DNA from: Streptomyces sp. TRM68367
GTDB lineage: Bacteria > Actinomycetota > Actinomycetes > Streptomycetales > Streptomycetaceae
Reading direction: 5' to 3'
NCBI RefSeq assembly: GCF_014495685.1
Contig: NZ_JACTVI010000026.1
Coordinates: forward strand, 1,380-65,379
Length of the DNA: 64,000 nucleotides
Part shown: piece by piece, positions 52,903-63,362 of the stretch
Layout of the letters: each line of letters begins with the position of its first letter
How positions within the stretch are numbered: position 1 is the first letter of the stretch
Notes under the pieces: model-generated
Database searches by the model: none
The model's input: only the letters and a program-made list of their open reading frames with translations
What the model was told of the DNA's origin: nothing
Made by a program: the position numbers and the translations under genes

Positions 52903-54354
52903 ATGAACAAGACGATCAGACACGCGTCCGTCTTCACCCTGCTGCTGGTGTTCGCTCTGCTGTTGAGAGCGACCTGGGTGCAGTTCTACGACGGTCAGGC
53001 GCTCGCGGACGACAAGGACAACCGGCGCAACGCGATCGAGACGTACTCGCAGCCGCTGGGGAACATCATCGTGGCAGGCAAGTCGGTCACCGGCTCGGCC
53101 CCGACGAAGGGCAGCGACCTCAGGTACAAGCGCACGTACACGGACGGTCCGCTGTACGCGGCGGTGACGGGCTACGCCTCGCAGGCCTACGCGCCCACCC
53201 AGCTCGAGGGCATCTACCAGGACCTGCTCAACGGCACCGACCCCCGGCTGAAGACCGTGATGGACATGGTCACGAACCAGCGTGCCGATCCGGGCAACGT
53301 GGTCACGACGATCGACCCGGACGTGCAGAAGGCGGGGTACGACACGCTCGGCGACAAGCAGGGCGCGGCCGTCGCGATCGACCCGAAGACCGGCCGGATC
53401 CTCGGGGTCGTGTCGACGCCGTCGTACGACCCGACGTCGCTGACCGACGCCAACACCGCGGGCAAGGCGTGGCAGGAACTCAACGCCGACCCGGACAAGC
53501 CGCTGACCAACCGTGCGCTGCGGCAGCCGCTGCCGCCGGGTTCGACGTTCAAGCTGGTCGTGGCGTCGGCCGCGCTGGAGGACGGGCTGTACTCGTCGGT
53601 GGACGAGCGGACCGACAGCCCCAACCCGTACACGCTGCCGGGCACCAGGACCGTGCTGACGAACGAGAACCGGTCCGCGCCCTGTGAGAACGCCACGATC
53701 CGGGTCGCGTTGCAGTACTCCTGCAACAACGTGTTCGCGAAGATGGCCGTCGACCTGGGGCAGGACAAGGTGCGGGCGATGGCGGACAAGTTCGGGTTCA
53801 ACGACCAGGAGCAGGACGTGCCGGTGCGGGCGTACCCGAGCGTGTATCCCTCGGACATGGTGCCTTCGCAGACCGCGCTGACGGGCATCGGCCAGTTCGA
53901 CGTCACGGCGACGCCGCTGCAGATGGCCATGGTGTCGGCGGCCATCGCCAACGGCGGCGAGCTCGTTTCGCCGCACATGGTGTCGCAGATCACCGACAGT
54001 GGCGGTGACGTACTGCGGAACTACGACGACGACGCGGGCACGAAGAAGATCGTCAGCTCCTCGACCGCGGAGCAGCTGCAGTCGGCGATGCGGACGGTCG
54101 TGGACAAGGGCACCGGTACGAATGCGCAGATCCCTGGCGTGACGGTGGGTGGTAAGACCGGTACCGCTCAGCATGGTGAGAACAACAGCCAGACGCCGTA
54201 TGCCTGGTTCACGTCGTACGGGAAGGCCGACGGCAAGGAGGTCGCGGTCGCGGTGGTCGTGGAGCAGTCCGACGCCGCGCGGTCGGAGGTCAGTGGTAAC
54301 GGGCTGGCGGCGCCGGTGGCCAAGGCGATGATGAAGGCAGCGCTGCAGAACTGA
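52903..54354 (+). CDS. Class B penicillin-binding protein (PbpA type transpeptidase)
   Basis: 483 residues. One N-terminal membrane span (HASVFTLLLVFALLLRATW), then the dimerisation domain and a transpeptidase domain. Active-site motifs: SxxK in PPGSTFKLV (~213), SxN in LQYSCNNVF (~272) and KTG in VGGKTGTAQHG (~418). It crosslinks peptidoglycan outside the membrane. No rodA/ftsW partner adjoins it, so it is not the main PbpA/RodA pair; similar orphan PBPs of Streptomyces act in sporulation. Confidence 0.93.
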   Translation: MNKTIRHASVFTLLLVFALLLRATWVQFYDGQALADDKDNRRNAIETYSQPLGNIIVAGKSVTGSAPTKGSDLRYKRTYTDGPLYAAVTGYASQAYAPTQLEGIYQDLLNGTDPRLKTVMDMVTNQRADPGNVVTTIDPDVQKAGYDTLGDKQGAAVAIDPKTGRILGVVSTPSYDPTSLTDANTAGKAWQELNADPDKPLTNRALRQPLPPGSTFKLVVASAALEDGLYSSVDERTDSPNPYTLPGTRTVLTNENRSAPCENATIRVALQYSCNNVFAKMAVDLGQDKVRAMADKFGFNDQEQDVPVRAYPSVYPSDMVPSQTALTGIGQFDVTATPLQMAMVSAAIANGGELVSPHMVSQITDSGGDVLRNYDDDAGTKKIVSSSTAEQLQSAMRTVVDKGTGTNAQIPGVTVGGKTGTAQHGENNSQTPYAWFTSYGKADGKEVAVAVVVEQSDAARSEVSGNGLAAPVAKAMMKAALQN

Positions 54355-54360
54355 GGGGGT

Positions 54361-54391
54361 GTGGGGGCAGCCACTCGGGGGCTGCCCCCAC
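54361..54391. terminator. Bidirectional terminator between PBP and NCS2 genes
   Basis: gtgggggcagcc (54361-54372) pairs with ggctgcccccac (54380-54391), 7-nt loop, in the short interval between two convergent genes. Confidence 0.8.
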
Positions 54392-54394
54392 TTC

Positions 54395-55846
<1,452 letters not shown>

Positions 55847-55910
55847 GGCGGTACTCCTCGGTGCCTGAGTTGATCGGTCTGCGGATGCTGGCTGGATTGT
55901 TCCCGCGTTG

Positions 55911-55925
55911 AACCTGCTTCAGGTT
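55911..55925. promoter_or_regulatory. Short palindrome in the NCS2/sigma divergent region
   Basis: aacctgcttcaggtt: perfect 6-bp arms, 3-nt centre, 65 nt upstream of the NCS2 start and ~155 nt upstream of the sigma start. Candidate operator; no factor assigned. Confidence 0.4.
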
Positions 55926-56080
55926 TTCTGCGTGTTACGGAATCGGGTTCGGCAGGCCATACATTGTTCGAATCCCCGTACGGACGCTGCTACAGTTCCG
56001 GATCTCATCCTGGCGGACGGCTGTTCGACTGCTCGACTTCCGAGATGCCGCCGGGGAAGCCGCTTCGAGGAGAGACGCCC

Positions 56081-56686
56081 GTGGGCACAGTCGTCGACGA
56101 CGCAGCCTCCGTGGAGTTCCATGCCTTCTTCGAGCGTCACTACGCGGAACTGTCCAGGCTCGCCTGTCTGTTGACGGGTGAGCGGGACACCGCCGACGAC
56201 CTGGCGGCGGACGCGTTGCTGGCGCTGTGGCACCGCTGGGACCGGGTGCGCGCGGCCGACCACCCGGCGGCGTACGCGCGCGGAGTGGTCGCCAACCTGG
56301 CCCGCACCCGCATCCGCAGTGCGGTGCGGGAGCGGCGGCGCATCGCGCTGTTCTGGTCCCAGCGCGAGGAGAACACCGAGAACCCGGACGTGGCGGGCGT
56401 GGTCGATGTGCAGGGGGCGCTGCGCAGACTGCCGTTCCGGAAACGGGCCTGCGTGGTGCTGCGGCACGCCTTCGACCTCTCGGAGAAGGACACCGCGCTC
56501 GCCCTCGGCGTGTCGGTGGGTACGGTGAAGAGCCAGACCTCGAAGGGAATGGCCGAACTGCAACGGTTGCTGGGCACACAAGAAGTCCCGCAGAAGGTTC
56601 ATGCGGCGGTGGGGGCACCTCCCCGCTCGAACGAGGCGATGAGCTCGGGGGATCGTACCGGCGAGGCCCGAGGATGGGACCGATGA
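56081..56686 (+). CDS. ECF RNA polymerase sigma factor, SigE-like family
   Basis: 201 residues from GTG 56081 (gaggagaga upstream). Region 2: FHAFFERHYAELSRLACLLT, ADDLAADALLALWHRWDRVR. Region 4: LPFRKRACVVLRHAFDLSEK, LALGVSVGTVKSQTSKGMAE. The last 30 residues come from a dispersed repeat (56609-56653) and are not family-like. ATG of the membrane partner overlaps its stop (ATGA), so the pair is coupled. Confidence 0.9.
   Translation: MGTVVDDAASVEFHAFFERHYAELSRLACLLTGERDTADDLAADALLALWHRWDRVRAADHPAAYARGVVANLARTRIRSAVRERRRIALFWSQREENTENPDVAGVVDVQGALRRLPFRKRACVVLRHAFDLSEKDTALALGVSVGTVKSQTSKGMAELQRLLGTQEVPQKVHAAVGAPPRSNEAMSSGDRTGEARGWDR
56609..56653 (-). repeat. Dispersed repeat at the 3' end of the sigma gene
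   Basis: Reverse-oriented relative of 3161-3210: read on the minus strand it gives atcccccgagct, gttcgagcggggaggt, gcccccac. It supplies the C-terminal tail of the sigma factor. Confidence 0.6.
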
Positions 56687-57525
56687 CCATGCGGCGGGAC
56701 GTGCACGAGGAGCTGCGCGCCCGGCTGCACCAGGCGGCCGGGACGCACGAGCCGGACCGGGCCCGCATCCTGGCCCGCGTGGAGCGCGGCATGGCCGGCC
56801 CCGAGCGCGACGGCCACCGGGCGGCACGTCCGCCCGTGTGGGGCTGGGCGCGGGTGGTGAGCGCCACGGCCGCGGTCGCGGGCGTGCTGGCGGTCGGCGG
56901 GTACGCGGTCGCGTCCGCCGTACGGGACGACGCTCCCCCGCAGCAGCAGGTTGCGGTCTCGCCGACACTCACGCCGACGCCGGAGGGGAGCCACCGCGCA
57001 GCCGAGCCGCCGGTGGACCCGGCACCGCCCGAGGAGACCCGCGAGCCGTCCACGCCCGCCGCGCCCCGCACGACCGCGCGCCCGCCCGCACAGCCGCCCG
57101 CCGCCACCGGCGCCGCGGACGGACCGCTGTGGTCGGACGGCTCGGTCGATCCGCACAGCAACGACTTCTGGGCGCAGAGCAACATCACCCTCCGCACCAG
57201 CGAGCGGCTGACCGCGCTGACCGTGCAGTTGAAGGTCGCGCAGACCGGCGGGGTCTCCGACGCGGGTGCCTGGCGTTCGCTGCCCGAGCAGGACTTCACC
57301 CTCACCGTCGGCGAGCAGGACGGCTTCCTCGTCTACACCTGGACCCTCAAGGCGGGCCGTACGGTCGCGCCGGGCGACTGGGTGTTCGCCGGGCAGTACG
57401 ACCATGCGCGCGGCGGCCGGGACGCCGGCGGCGACCGCTACACCGCGACGGGCACCGCGGGCTCCGGACAGCTCGCCGTGGGCGGCGATTTCGCGGCCCG
57501 GGGCGACGGCGAGGGCGACTCGTGA
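56683..57525 (+). CDS. Single-span membrane protein, likely anti-sigma/regulatory partner of the ECF sigma
   Basis: 280 residues from ATG 56683. Cytoplasmic N-terminus of ~48 residues (RRDVHEELRARLHQAAGTHE), one span (VVSATAAVAGVLAVGGYAVA), a Pro/Thr-rich external linker (~75-140), then a beta-rich extracellular domain (LWSDGSVDPHSNDFWAQSNI; LTVGEQDGFLVYTWTLKAGR). No zinc-finger motif. The coupling to the sigma gene suggests an anti-sigma that senses something outside the membrane; this is inference. A terminator follows. Confidence 0.8.
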   Translation: MTMRRDVHEELRARLHQAAGTHEPDRARILARVERGMAGPERDGHRAARPPVWGWARVVSATAAVAGVLAVGGYAVASAVRDDAPPQQQVAVSPTLTPTPEGSHRAAEPPVDPAPPEETREPSTPAAPRTTARPPAQPPAATGAADGPLWSDGSVDPHSNDFWAQSNITLRTSERLTALTVQLKVAQTGGVSDAGAWRSLPEQDFTLTVGEQDGFLVYTWTLKAGRTVAPGDWVFAGQYDHARGGRDAGGDRYTATGTAGSGQLAVGGDFAARGDGEGDS

Positions 57526-57561
57526 AGAATCCCTGAAGACGCCCCCCTCGGCCGGTCGGCA

Positions 57562-57597
57562 GAACGCCCCCGCCGATCACCAGCGGCGGGGGCGTTC
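57562..57597. terminator. Terminator after the sigma/membrane-protein operon
   Basis: gaacgcccccgcc (57562-57574) and ggcgggggcgttc (57585-57597): perfect 13-bp stem, 10-nt loop, followed by ctcc. Between convergent genes. Confidence 0.85.
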
Positions 57598-57614
57598 CTC
57601 CATCGGGAGCCCGG

Positions 57615-58163
57615 TCAGCCGGTGGCGGCGACCGCGTCCCACAGTGCGCAGTGGTGGGCGGTGGTGAAGTCACCGCCCGGGCGCGGCCCGCCGGCCGACG
57701 CGGCCTGCAGCACCGTCACCTCGCCCGGCCGGACGCGCTGGTCGGCCATGTCGGGCAGGCCGGGGGCGCGGGGCACTCCGTGGGCGACGAACGACGACCA
57801 GGTGCGCAGGCAGTCCAGCACGGCGCCGGAGTCGGAGTCCGTGCAGCCCAGGGCCTCGGCGAAGGAACGGCCGGTGGTCTCGGCGTCCTTGACGGGGATG
57901 GCCGCGCAGTCGCGATAGGAGGCGGACTGACTGATCGCGGCCCGGAACAGGCCGCGTGCGGGCGGCGAGGCCAGCTGGGTGCACACGGCACGGCCGCCCG
58001 AGGACTCCCCGGTGGTCTGGCCCCGGACCGGACCGGCGGTGGTCCGGATCACCGGGGGTTCGTCCAACCCGGTCCGCGGGGCAGCGGAGACGGAGGCAGG
58101 CGTGAGCACGGCAAGCGGGGTCGCGAGACACGCTGCGGCGGCTGTGCGACGGGCTCGGAACAT
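57615..58163 (-). pseudogene. Internally deleted type B carboxylesterase, frame preserved
   Basis: 182 residues, against about 500 for the family. Signal peptide (ACLATPLAVLTPASVSAAPR), the opening strand VIRTTAGPVRGQTTG, then directly the nucleophile elbow ESSGGRAVCTQLASPPARGL and AISQSASYRDCA, and after LDCLRTW a jump to a C-terminal segment (FTTAHHCALWDAVAA). The oxyanion region and the acidic residue of the triad are missing. Two in-frame deletions are the simplest account, so the gene is probably a dead remnant, though still an open exported frame. Confidence 0.75.
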
Positions 58164-58264
58164 GTGGGGGGAACCGTCCTTCCACCGCTCCGCAGTGGGG
58201 CAGCGCTGAAAGGATATTGATGTCTCAAGCTCTTGCGGGAGCGAATGCTCAATTGCGTGGTCCC

Positions 58265-59287
58265 CTAGTCCCAGGAGTTGCCGGCGGACACGGTCGACGA
58301 GCCCAGCTTCGCCGGGCCCCCCTTGTTGTCCACGGCGCGGTTCCCTTCGAGCCGCGCCTTACCCGTGGCGAAGTAGAAACCGGCCCCCCTGTTGGCGTGG
58401 GCGGTGTTGCGGCGGACGGCGCCGGCGCCGGTGTTGGTGTTCTCGGTGAAGCCGTTGCCGGTGTTGTCCCAGGCCGCGTTGCCGGTGACGGTGTGCGCGA
58501 CGGAGGCGCCCCCGCCGCCCAGCTTGAAGCCGTTGCCGTTGCCCTCGAAGGCGGGGTCCCGCCAGCGGTTGTGGCCGTTGCCGTAGGCGCGGGAGTCCTC
58601 GACGGTGACCGGCGAGGAGAACTGCCACAGGTCGAGGCCGTCGTCGGAGTTGTCGTAGAGCCGGGCCCCGGTGACCCGGTTGCCGGTGCCGGAGCCGAAC
58701 TTGACGGCGATACCGTCGGCGTTGCGGCCATGGCCCGCCGGGTCGTAGTTGCCGTGGCTGTCCAGGTTCTGCACGAGGTTGTTCACCGTGTTGTCGCCGC
58801 GCAGCGTGAACCCGGTGTCGCCGTTGTCCGCCGTGACGAGGTTCCGGAAGAGGCCGCCGGTGGAGGAGGTGACGACCAGGCCCTGGGCCGGGGAGTTGCG
58901 GAAGGTGAGGTCCTCGACCGTCCAGTGGCTGCCGTGAATGGCGGCCAGCCAGGAGCCGTCGGGCAGCCGGGAGCCGTCGATGCGCACCTGCTCCCCGTCG
59001 TACGCGCGCAGCGTGATCCGGTGCGCCGCGGTGCCGCTGGCCGTCGACCGCAGGGTGGCCGTCGGGTGGTAGGTGCCGCCGTGCACCTCGATGACGGCGC
59101 CCGCGGCCACGTCCCGCACGGCCGACTCCAGCTGCGCGGTGGTGGACACGGTGACCGTGGCCGACGCGGCCCGGGCGCCGCCGTCGGTCAGTCCGAGGTA
59201 GAAGCCGCCCGCCCCCGCGGCACAGGCCACCGCGGCGGCGAGGGAGAGGGTGCGCGTCCTGCGATGGCGTCCGGAGCTGAGCCGCAC
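58265..59287 (-). CDS. Secreted right-handed beta-helix protein, pectate lyase PL9-like
   Basis: 340 residues from GTG 59287 (aggaaagg upstream). Basic signal peptide (SSGRHRRTRTLSLAAAVACA). LEVHGGTYHP-type opening (VIEVHGGTYHPTATLRSTAS), then parabolic coil repeats: HWTVEDLTFRNSPAQGLVVT, GRNADGIAVKFGSGTGNRVT and YDNSDDGLDLWQFSSPVTVE; the NADGIAVK and DDGLDLW calcium/catalytic segments fit PL9. It cleaves polygalacturonate outside the cell. Divergent from GH43. Confidence 0.87.
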   Translation of the reverse strand: MRLSSGRHRRTRTLSLAAAVACAAGAGGFYLGLTDGGARAASATVTVSTTAQLESAVRDVAAGAVIEVHGGTYHPTATLRSTASGTAAHRITLRAYDGEQVRIDGSRLPDGSWLAAIHGSHWTVEDLTFRNSPAQGLVVTSSTGGLFRNLVTADNGDTGFTLRGDNTVNNLVQNLDSHGNYDPAGHGRNADGIAVKFGSGTGNRVTGARLYDNSDDGLDLWQFSSPVTVEDSRAYGNGHNRWRDPAFEGNGNGFKLGGGGASVAHTVTGNAAWDNTGNGFTENTNTGAGAVRRNTAHANRGAGFYFATGKARLEGNRAVDNKGGPAKLGSSTVSAGNSWD

Positions 59288-59558
59288 GGAGCGTTCCTTT
59301 CCTAGGGGGCAGTCCTGGCGCACGGCTCCGGAAGACCATTCCAAAAGCCGGGGAGGACACGGGCCGGCGGGGCCACACCGGCCCGTGTCTGCCCTCCGGT
59401 CGCCGCCGTGGCCGGAAAGGGTTGCCGCACAGCCCCGAAAGCCACCGAAACTTTCGATCCCTCTCGCTCACCTGCACACCAATTGACGCACCGCCCCTGG
59501 CCGGTGAGACTCCCAAGGCCCCTTCAACAGAATCCCCCAGACTCCCACAGGAAGTGTC

Positions 59559-61775
59559 ATGCGCTCCCGCACCGTTCGCACGCTTCTTCTCCCGCTCCTG
59601 GCCCTTCCCGCCCTCCTGCTGTCCCTGCTGACCGCGCCACCCAGTACCGCAGACTCCGGAGCACCACCCGTGAAGCAGCCCAAGTACGCCGGCTATCTCT
59701 TCGCCTACTTCACCGGCGAGGGGACCGCCGACGGCGAGCAGATCCGCTACGCCCTCAGCCGGGGCAACGACCCGCTGCACTGGCGTGAGCTGAACGCCGG
59801 CAAGCCGGTGCTGTCCTCCACCATCGGCGAGAAGGGGCTGCGCGACCCGTTCGTGATCCGCGCCCCCGAGGGCGACAAGTTCTACATGATCGCCACCGAC
59901 CTGCGGATGTACCGGGGCAGCAGCGGCAGCTGGGACGAGGTCCAGCGGCACGGCAGCAAGTCGATCATGGTGTGGGAGTCCACGGACCTGGTCCACTGGA
60001 CCGACCAGCGCCTGGTGAAGGTCGCCCCGGACAACGCGGGCAACACCTGGGCGCCGGAGGCCTACTGGGACGACTCGCTCGGTGAGTTCGTGGTCTTCTG
60101 GGCGTCGAAGCTGTACGCGGCCGACGACCCGGACCACAAGGGCAACACGTACAACAAGATGCTGTACGCGACCACGAAGGACTTCCGCACCTTCAGCGAG
60201 CCCAAGGTCTGGAACGACCCCGGCTACTCGGTCATCGACTCCACGGTGGTGAAGGACAAGGGCACCTACTACCGCTACACCAAGGACGAGCGCAACCCGT
60301 CGTCCAGCTCCCCCTGTTCGAAGTTCATCACCGCCGAGAAGTCCACGTCGCTGACCTCGACGAAGTACGACTTCGTCGCGGACTGCATCGGCAAGGGCGC
60401 GATGAACCAGGGTGAGGGTCCCACGATCTTCAAGTCCAACACCGAGAAGAAGTGGTACCTGTTCATCGACGAGTACGGCGGCCGCGGCTACATCCCGTTC
60501 GAGACGACCGACCTGTCCTCCGGCAAGTGGACCCCGTCCACCGACTACCAGCTGCCGGCGAGCCCCCGGCACGGCACCGTCATGCCGGTGACGCAGGAGG
60601 AGTACGACCGGCTGCTGGCCGCGTACCCGCAGAGCCCCACGTCGGTCGTGGACGCCACCGCGCGGGACCAGAAGGGGTACTCGATCGTCACGGAGAGCGC
60701 CTCGAAGGTCGTCCTGCCGATGGAGCCGGGCGCCGACCTGCGCGGTCTCGCCCCGAAGCTGTGGGTCGGTGAGGGCGCCACGGTCAGCCCGCGCTCCGGC
60801 ACCCGGCGCGACTTCCGCAAGCCGCAGACATACACGGTGACGGGGGCCGACGGCGCCAAGCGCACCTGGACCGTGGAGGCGGTGCGCACCCGCAGTCCGA
60901 TGCTGCCCGGCCTGAACGCCGACCCCGACGTGCACTACCTCAACGGCGAGTACTGGATCTACCCGACGACGGACGGCTTCCAGGGCTGGAGCGGCACGAA
61001 GTTCAAGGCGTACTCGTCGAAGGACCTGGTCCACTGGAAGGACCACGGCGTCATCGTCGACCTCGGTCCGGACGTGAGCTGGGCCGACAAGAACGCCTGG
61101 GCACCGGCGATCGCCGAACGGAACGGCAAGTACTACTTCTACTTCTGCGCCGAGCAGCAGATCGGCGTGGCGGTGGCCGACTCCCCCGCGGGCCCCTTCA
61201 AGGACGCGCTGGGCAAGCCGCTGGTGGCCAAGGGCGGTTCGTTCCAGGGCCAGATGATCGACCCGTCCGTGTTCACGGACGACGACGGGCAGGCGTATCT
61301 GTACTGGGGCAACGGCCGCGGCTATGTCGTCCCGCTGAACGACGACATGGTGTCGTTCGACGCATCGAAGGTGAAGGACATCACCCCGGCGAACTTCCGC
61401 GAGGGCGCCTTCGTGATCAAGCGGCAGGGCACCTACTACTACATGTGGTCCGAGGACGACACCCGCAGCGAGAACTACCACGTGGCGTACGCCACGGGAC
61501 CGTCCCCGCTGGGCCCGTGGACCAAGAAGGGGACGATCCTGCAGAAGCGCCCCGAGTACGGCATCCTCGGCACGGGCCACCACTCGGTGGTGAACGCCCC
61601 CGGCACCGACGACTGGTACATCGTCTACCACCGGTTCGCCCTGAACGGCCCCGGTAGGCCGGGCGGTGACGGCATGCACCGCGAGACCACCATCGACCGG
61701 ATGGAGTTCGCGGCGGACGGCACGATCAAGCCGGTGGTGCCGACGCTGGAGGGGATCAAGCCGGTCCGGCGCTGA
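59559..61775 (+). CDS. Secreted two-domain glycoside hydrolase family 43 protein
   Basis: 738 residues. Signal peptide 1-32 (LLLPLLALPALLLSLLTAPP). First five-blade propeller ~40-360: EKGLRDPFVIRAPEGDKFYM, NTWAPEAYWDDSLGEFVVFW, MNQGEGPTIFKSNTEKKWYL. A beta-sandwich insert ~365-445 (WVGEGATVSPRSGTRRDF; YTVTGADGAKRTWTVEA). Second propeller ~450-735: LNADPDVHYLNGEYWIYPTT, NAWAPAIAERNGKYYFYF, MIDPSVFTDDDGQAYLYWGN, FREGAFVIKRQGTYYYMWSE and GTGHHSVV. The second has the Asp/Asp/Glu set of GH43 arabinofuranosidases/xylosidases. Acts on arabinan or arabinoxylan. Confidence 0.9.
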   Translation: MRSRTVRTLLLPLLALPALLLSLLTAPPSTADSGAPPVKQPKYAGYLFAYFTGEGTADGEQIRYALSRGNDPLHWRELNAGKPVLSSTIGEKGLRDPFVIRAPEGDKFYMIATDLRMYRGSSGSWDEVQRHGSKSIMVWESTDLVHWTDQRLVKVAPDNAGNTWAPEAYWDDSLGEFVVFWASKLYAADDPDHKGNTYNKMLYATTKDFRTFSEPKVWNDPGYSVIDSTVVKDKGTYYRYTKDERNPSSSSPCSKFITAEKSTSLTSTKYDFVADCIGKGAMNQGEGPTIFKSNTEKKWYLFIDEYGGRGYIPFETTDLSSGKWTPSTDYQLPASPRHGTVMPVTQEEYDRLLAAYPQSPTSVVDATARDQKGYSIVTESASKVVLPMEPGADLRGLAPKLWVGEGATVSPRSGTRRDFRKPQTYTVTGADGAKRTWTVEAVRTRSPMLPGLNADPDVHYLNGEYWIYPTTDGFQGWSGTKFKAYSSKDLVHWKDHGVIVDLGPDVSWADKNAWAPAIAERNGKYYFYFCAEQQIGVAVADSPAGPFKDALGKPLVAKGGSFQGQMIDPSVFTDDDGQAYLYWGNGRGYVVPLNDDMVSFDASKVKDITPANFREGAFVIKRQGTYYYMWSEDDTRSENYHVAYATGPSPLGPWTKKGTILQKRPEYGILGTGHHSVVNAPGTDDWYIVYHRFALNGPGRPGGDGMHRETTIDRMEFAADGTIKPVVPTLEGIKPVRR

Positions 61776-62843
61776 TCACAGGATCTCGCCGAGCCAGGCG
61801 AACACCTCGTCCTGCATACGGTCGTTGAAGACGTGGCCCGCCTCGGGCCACGTCTTCACGCGTAACCACTCCTCCGCGCCGCGCGAGCGCCACACGGCCC
61901 GCATTCTGTCGTACGCCGCCCGCACGCCGTCGGCCGGGAACAGCCGGTCGAGGCCGCCGTCGAAGAACAGCATCGGCCGGGGTGCCGCGATGCTCGCCAC
62001 GTCGGGGAAGTCGAGGTGGCGGGGCAGTCCGGGGTGGAGCATGTAGTAGGCGGACTGGCCGCGCAGGATGTTGTTGCCGGGCACGAGGACGTCTTTCAGC
62101 CCGGTCATCCAGCACACGCAGGCCGCCGCCGCGATGTCGTCGCTCAGGGCGGCGGTCTGCCAGGCCCGGTACGCACCCATGGAGAAACCGAGGGCTGCGA
62201 CCCGGCGGGCGTCCACCCGGTCGAGGCCCGCGAGGAACGCGGCGGCCCGCTGGTCCTCGCGGGCCATGAGCCCGGCGAGCGAGGAGCCCAGGTGGTAGAG
62301 GGTGCTGGCCAGGGCCTGCTGCTGCTCGTGGACGAGGGGCCCGCGGTCGCCCCAGCCGAGGGCGTCCAGGCACAGCACGACGTGTCCGCGCCGGGCGAGT
62401 TCGTCGCCGGGGAACCGCCCGCCGAAGTGCTGCCCGGCCCACTCCCGGGCGGAGCCGAGGCGGCCGTCGTCGTACCAGGGCCGGACGAGTTTCTCCTTGC
62501 CGATGTCGAACCTGCTCCCGTGGTCGTGCAGGAGGAGGACGGCCGGGAAGGGGCCGGTGCCGTGCGGGGTGAGCAGGGCGCCGCGGACGCGTTCGTACCG
62601 GGTGAGCGAGACGGTCACCAACTGCCGTGTGTATCCGTCGGCTTCGGAGACCTCGCCGAACTCCGGGTCGTACGGCGTTTCGTCCTGCCGCTCGACGAGC
62701 AGCAGTTCCTCGACCTTGGCGCGGGCGGCGCGGCGCCAGGCGGCGAAGTCGCGCACGGGTGAGGTGCCCCAGGCGAGCGGAAAGGTGAGCTCGTCGTTGA
62801 GCGCCCGGTGGAAGCCGGGGAGACCGGGAACCTCCTCACCCAT
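61776..62843 (-). CDS. Alpha/beta hydrolase of dienelactone-hydrolase/acetyl-esterase type
   Basis: 355 residues from ATG 62843 (ggagg upstream; GTG 62864 alternative). Opening strands FPAVLLLHDHGSRFDIGKEK, then ALGFSMGAYRAWQTAALS with the nucleophile serine (~221), FFDGGLDRLFP aspartate (~298) and KTWPEAGHVFNDR histidine (~335). No signal peptide, so cytoplasmic; possibly removes acetyl or other esters from imported sugars. Its stop is adjacent to the convergent GH43 stop with no spacer. Confidence 0.88.
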   Translation of the reverse strand: MGEEVPGLPGFHRALNDELTFPLAWGTSPVRDFAAWRRAARAKVEELLLVERQDETPYDPEFGEVSEADGYTRQLVTVSLTRYERVRGALLTPHGTGPFPAVLLLHDHGSRFDIGKEKLVRPWYDDGRLGSAREWAGQHFGGRFPGDELARRGHVVLCLDALGWGDRGPLVHEQQQALASTLYHLGSSLAGLMAREDQRAAAFLAGLDRVDARRVAALGFSMGAYRAWQTAALSDDIAAAACVCWMTGLKDVLVPGNNILRGQSAYYMLHPGLPRHLDFPDVASIAAPRPMLFFDGGLDRLFPADGVRAAYDRMRAVWRSRGAEEWLRVKTWPEAGHVFNDRMQDEVFAWLGEIL

Positions 62844-62847
62844 GCCC

Positions 62848-63362
62848 CTACGGCCTCCCGGCACCGGCGTGCCGCAGCACGTACCGCTCGACGGCCGACG
62901 GGGACGTGAAGGCGCGGTAGCCGTACACGTCGGCCGGGTGCCAGCCGACCGCGTCGGTCAGGCCGAGGCCGCTCGCCACCGCGCCCAGGCGGGCGGGCCG
63001 CCCGTTGAACCAGGACCCGGTGTCACGGACGTGCTCGCCTCCGCAGGCCGCGAGCACGACGGACGGCTCGCCCCCTGGATAGCGGAAGACATTGCGCTCG
63101 GAGAAGATCGCGGACTCCAGCCGTTGATGTCGCCGACGACCCGGATCAACTTGGGCGCGCTGGGGTCACCGCCGTTCGCGAGGGCCTCCTTCAGCTCCGC
63201 GCGCGTGTCCACCGTCCAGGTCCGGCCACCCGCCCCGCCGGTGGTGCCGGGCCCGGTGGAGGCCCAGCCGACGGGTTCCCGCTCGGCGGCGGAGTCGGCA
63301 GAGGCGGCAGAAACCGGCCAGCACAGACACATGCAGGCGAGGAGTACGGCCACCCTACGCAT
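62848..63362 (-). pseudogene. Collapsed PL1-type pectate lyase
   Basis: The N-terminal part has a signal peptide (RRVAVLLACMCLCWPVSAAS), then TTGGAGGRTWTVDTRAELKE and APKLIRVVGDINGW. It jumps at about 63120 to a C-terminal PL1 segment in another frame: ESAIFSERNVFRYPGGEPSV, CGGEHVRDTGSWFNGRPAR and GWHPADVYGYRAFTSPSAVE. The catalytic centre is gone. Total ~170 residues against ~430, with a frameshift at the join. Confidence 0.82.

Noticed and set aside
55950..55990. tRNA-like T-arm sequence gttcgaatcccc
   Set aside because: No acceptor stem, D-arm or anticodon arm can be formed with the flanking bases; it is in the promoter region of the ECF sigma gene.
56599..57405. Minus-strand open frame opposite the sigma partner gene
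   Set aside because: Antisense shadow with no start context, while the plus strand has a coupled start, membrane span and exported domain.
58359..61679. 1106-codon minus-strand open frame across GH43 and the PL9-like lyase
   Set aside because: It only mirrors GH43 on the opposite strand and reads out of frame through the lyase; no coherent product.
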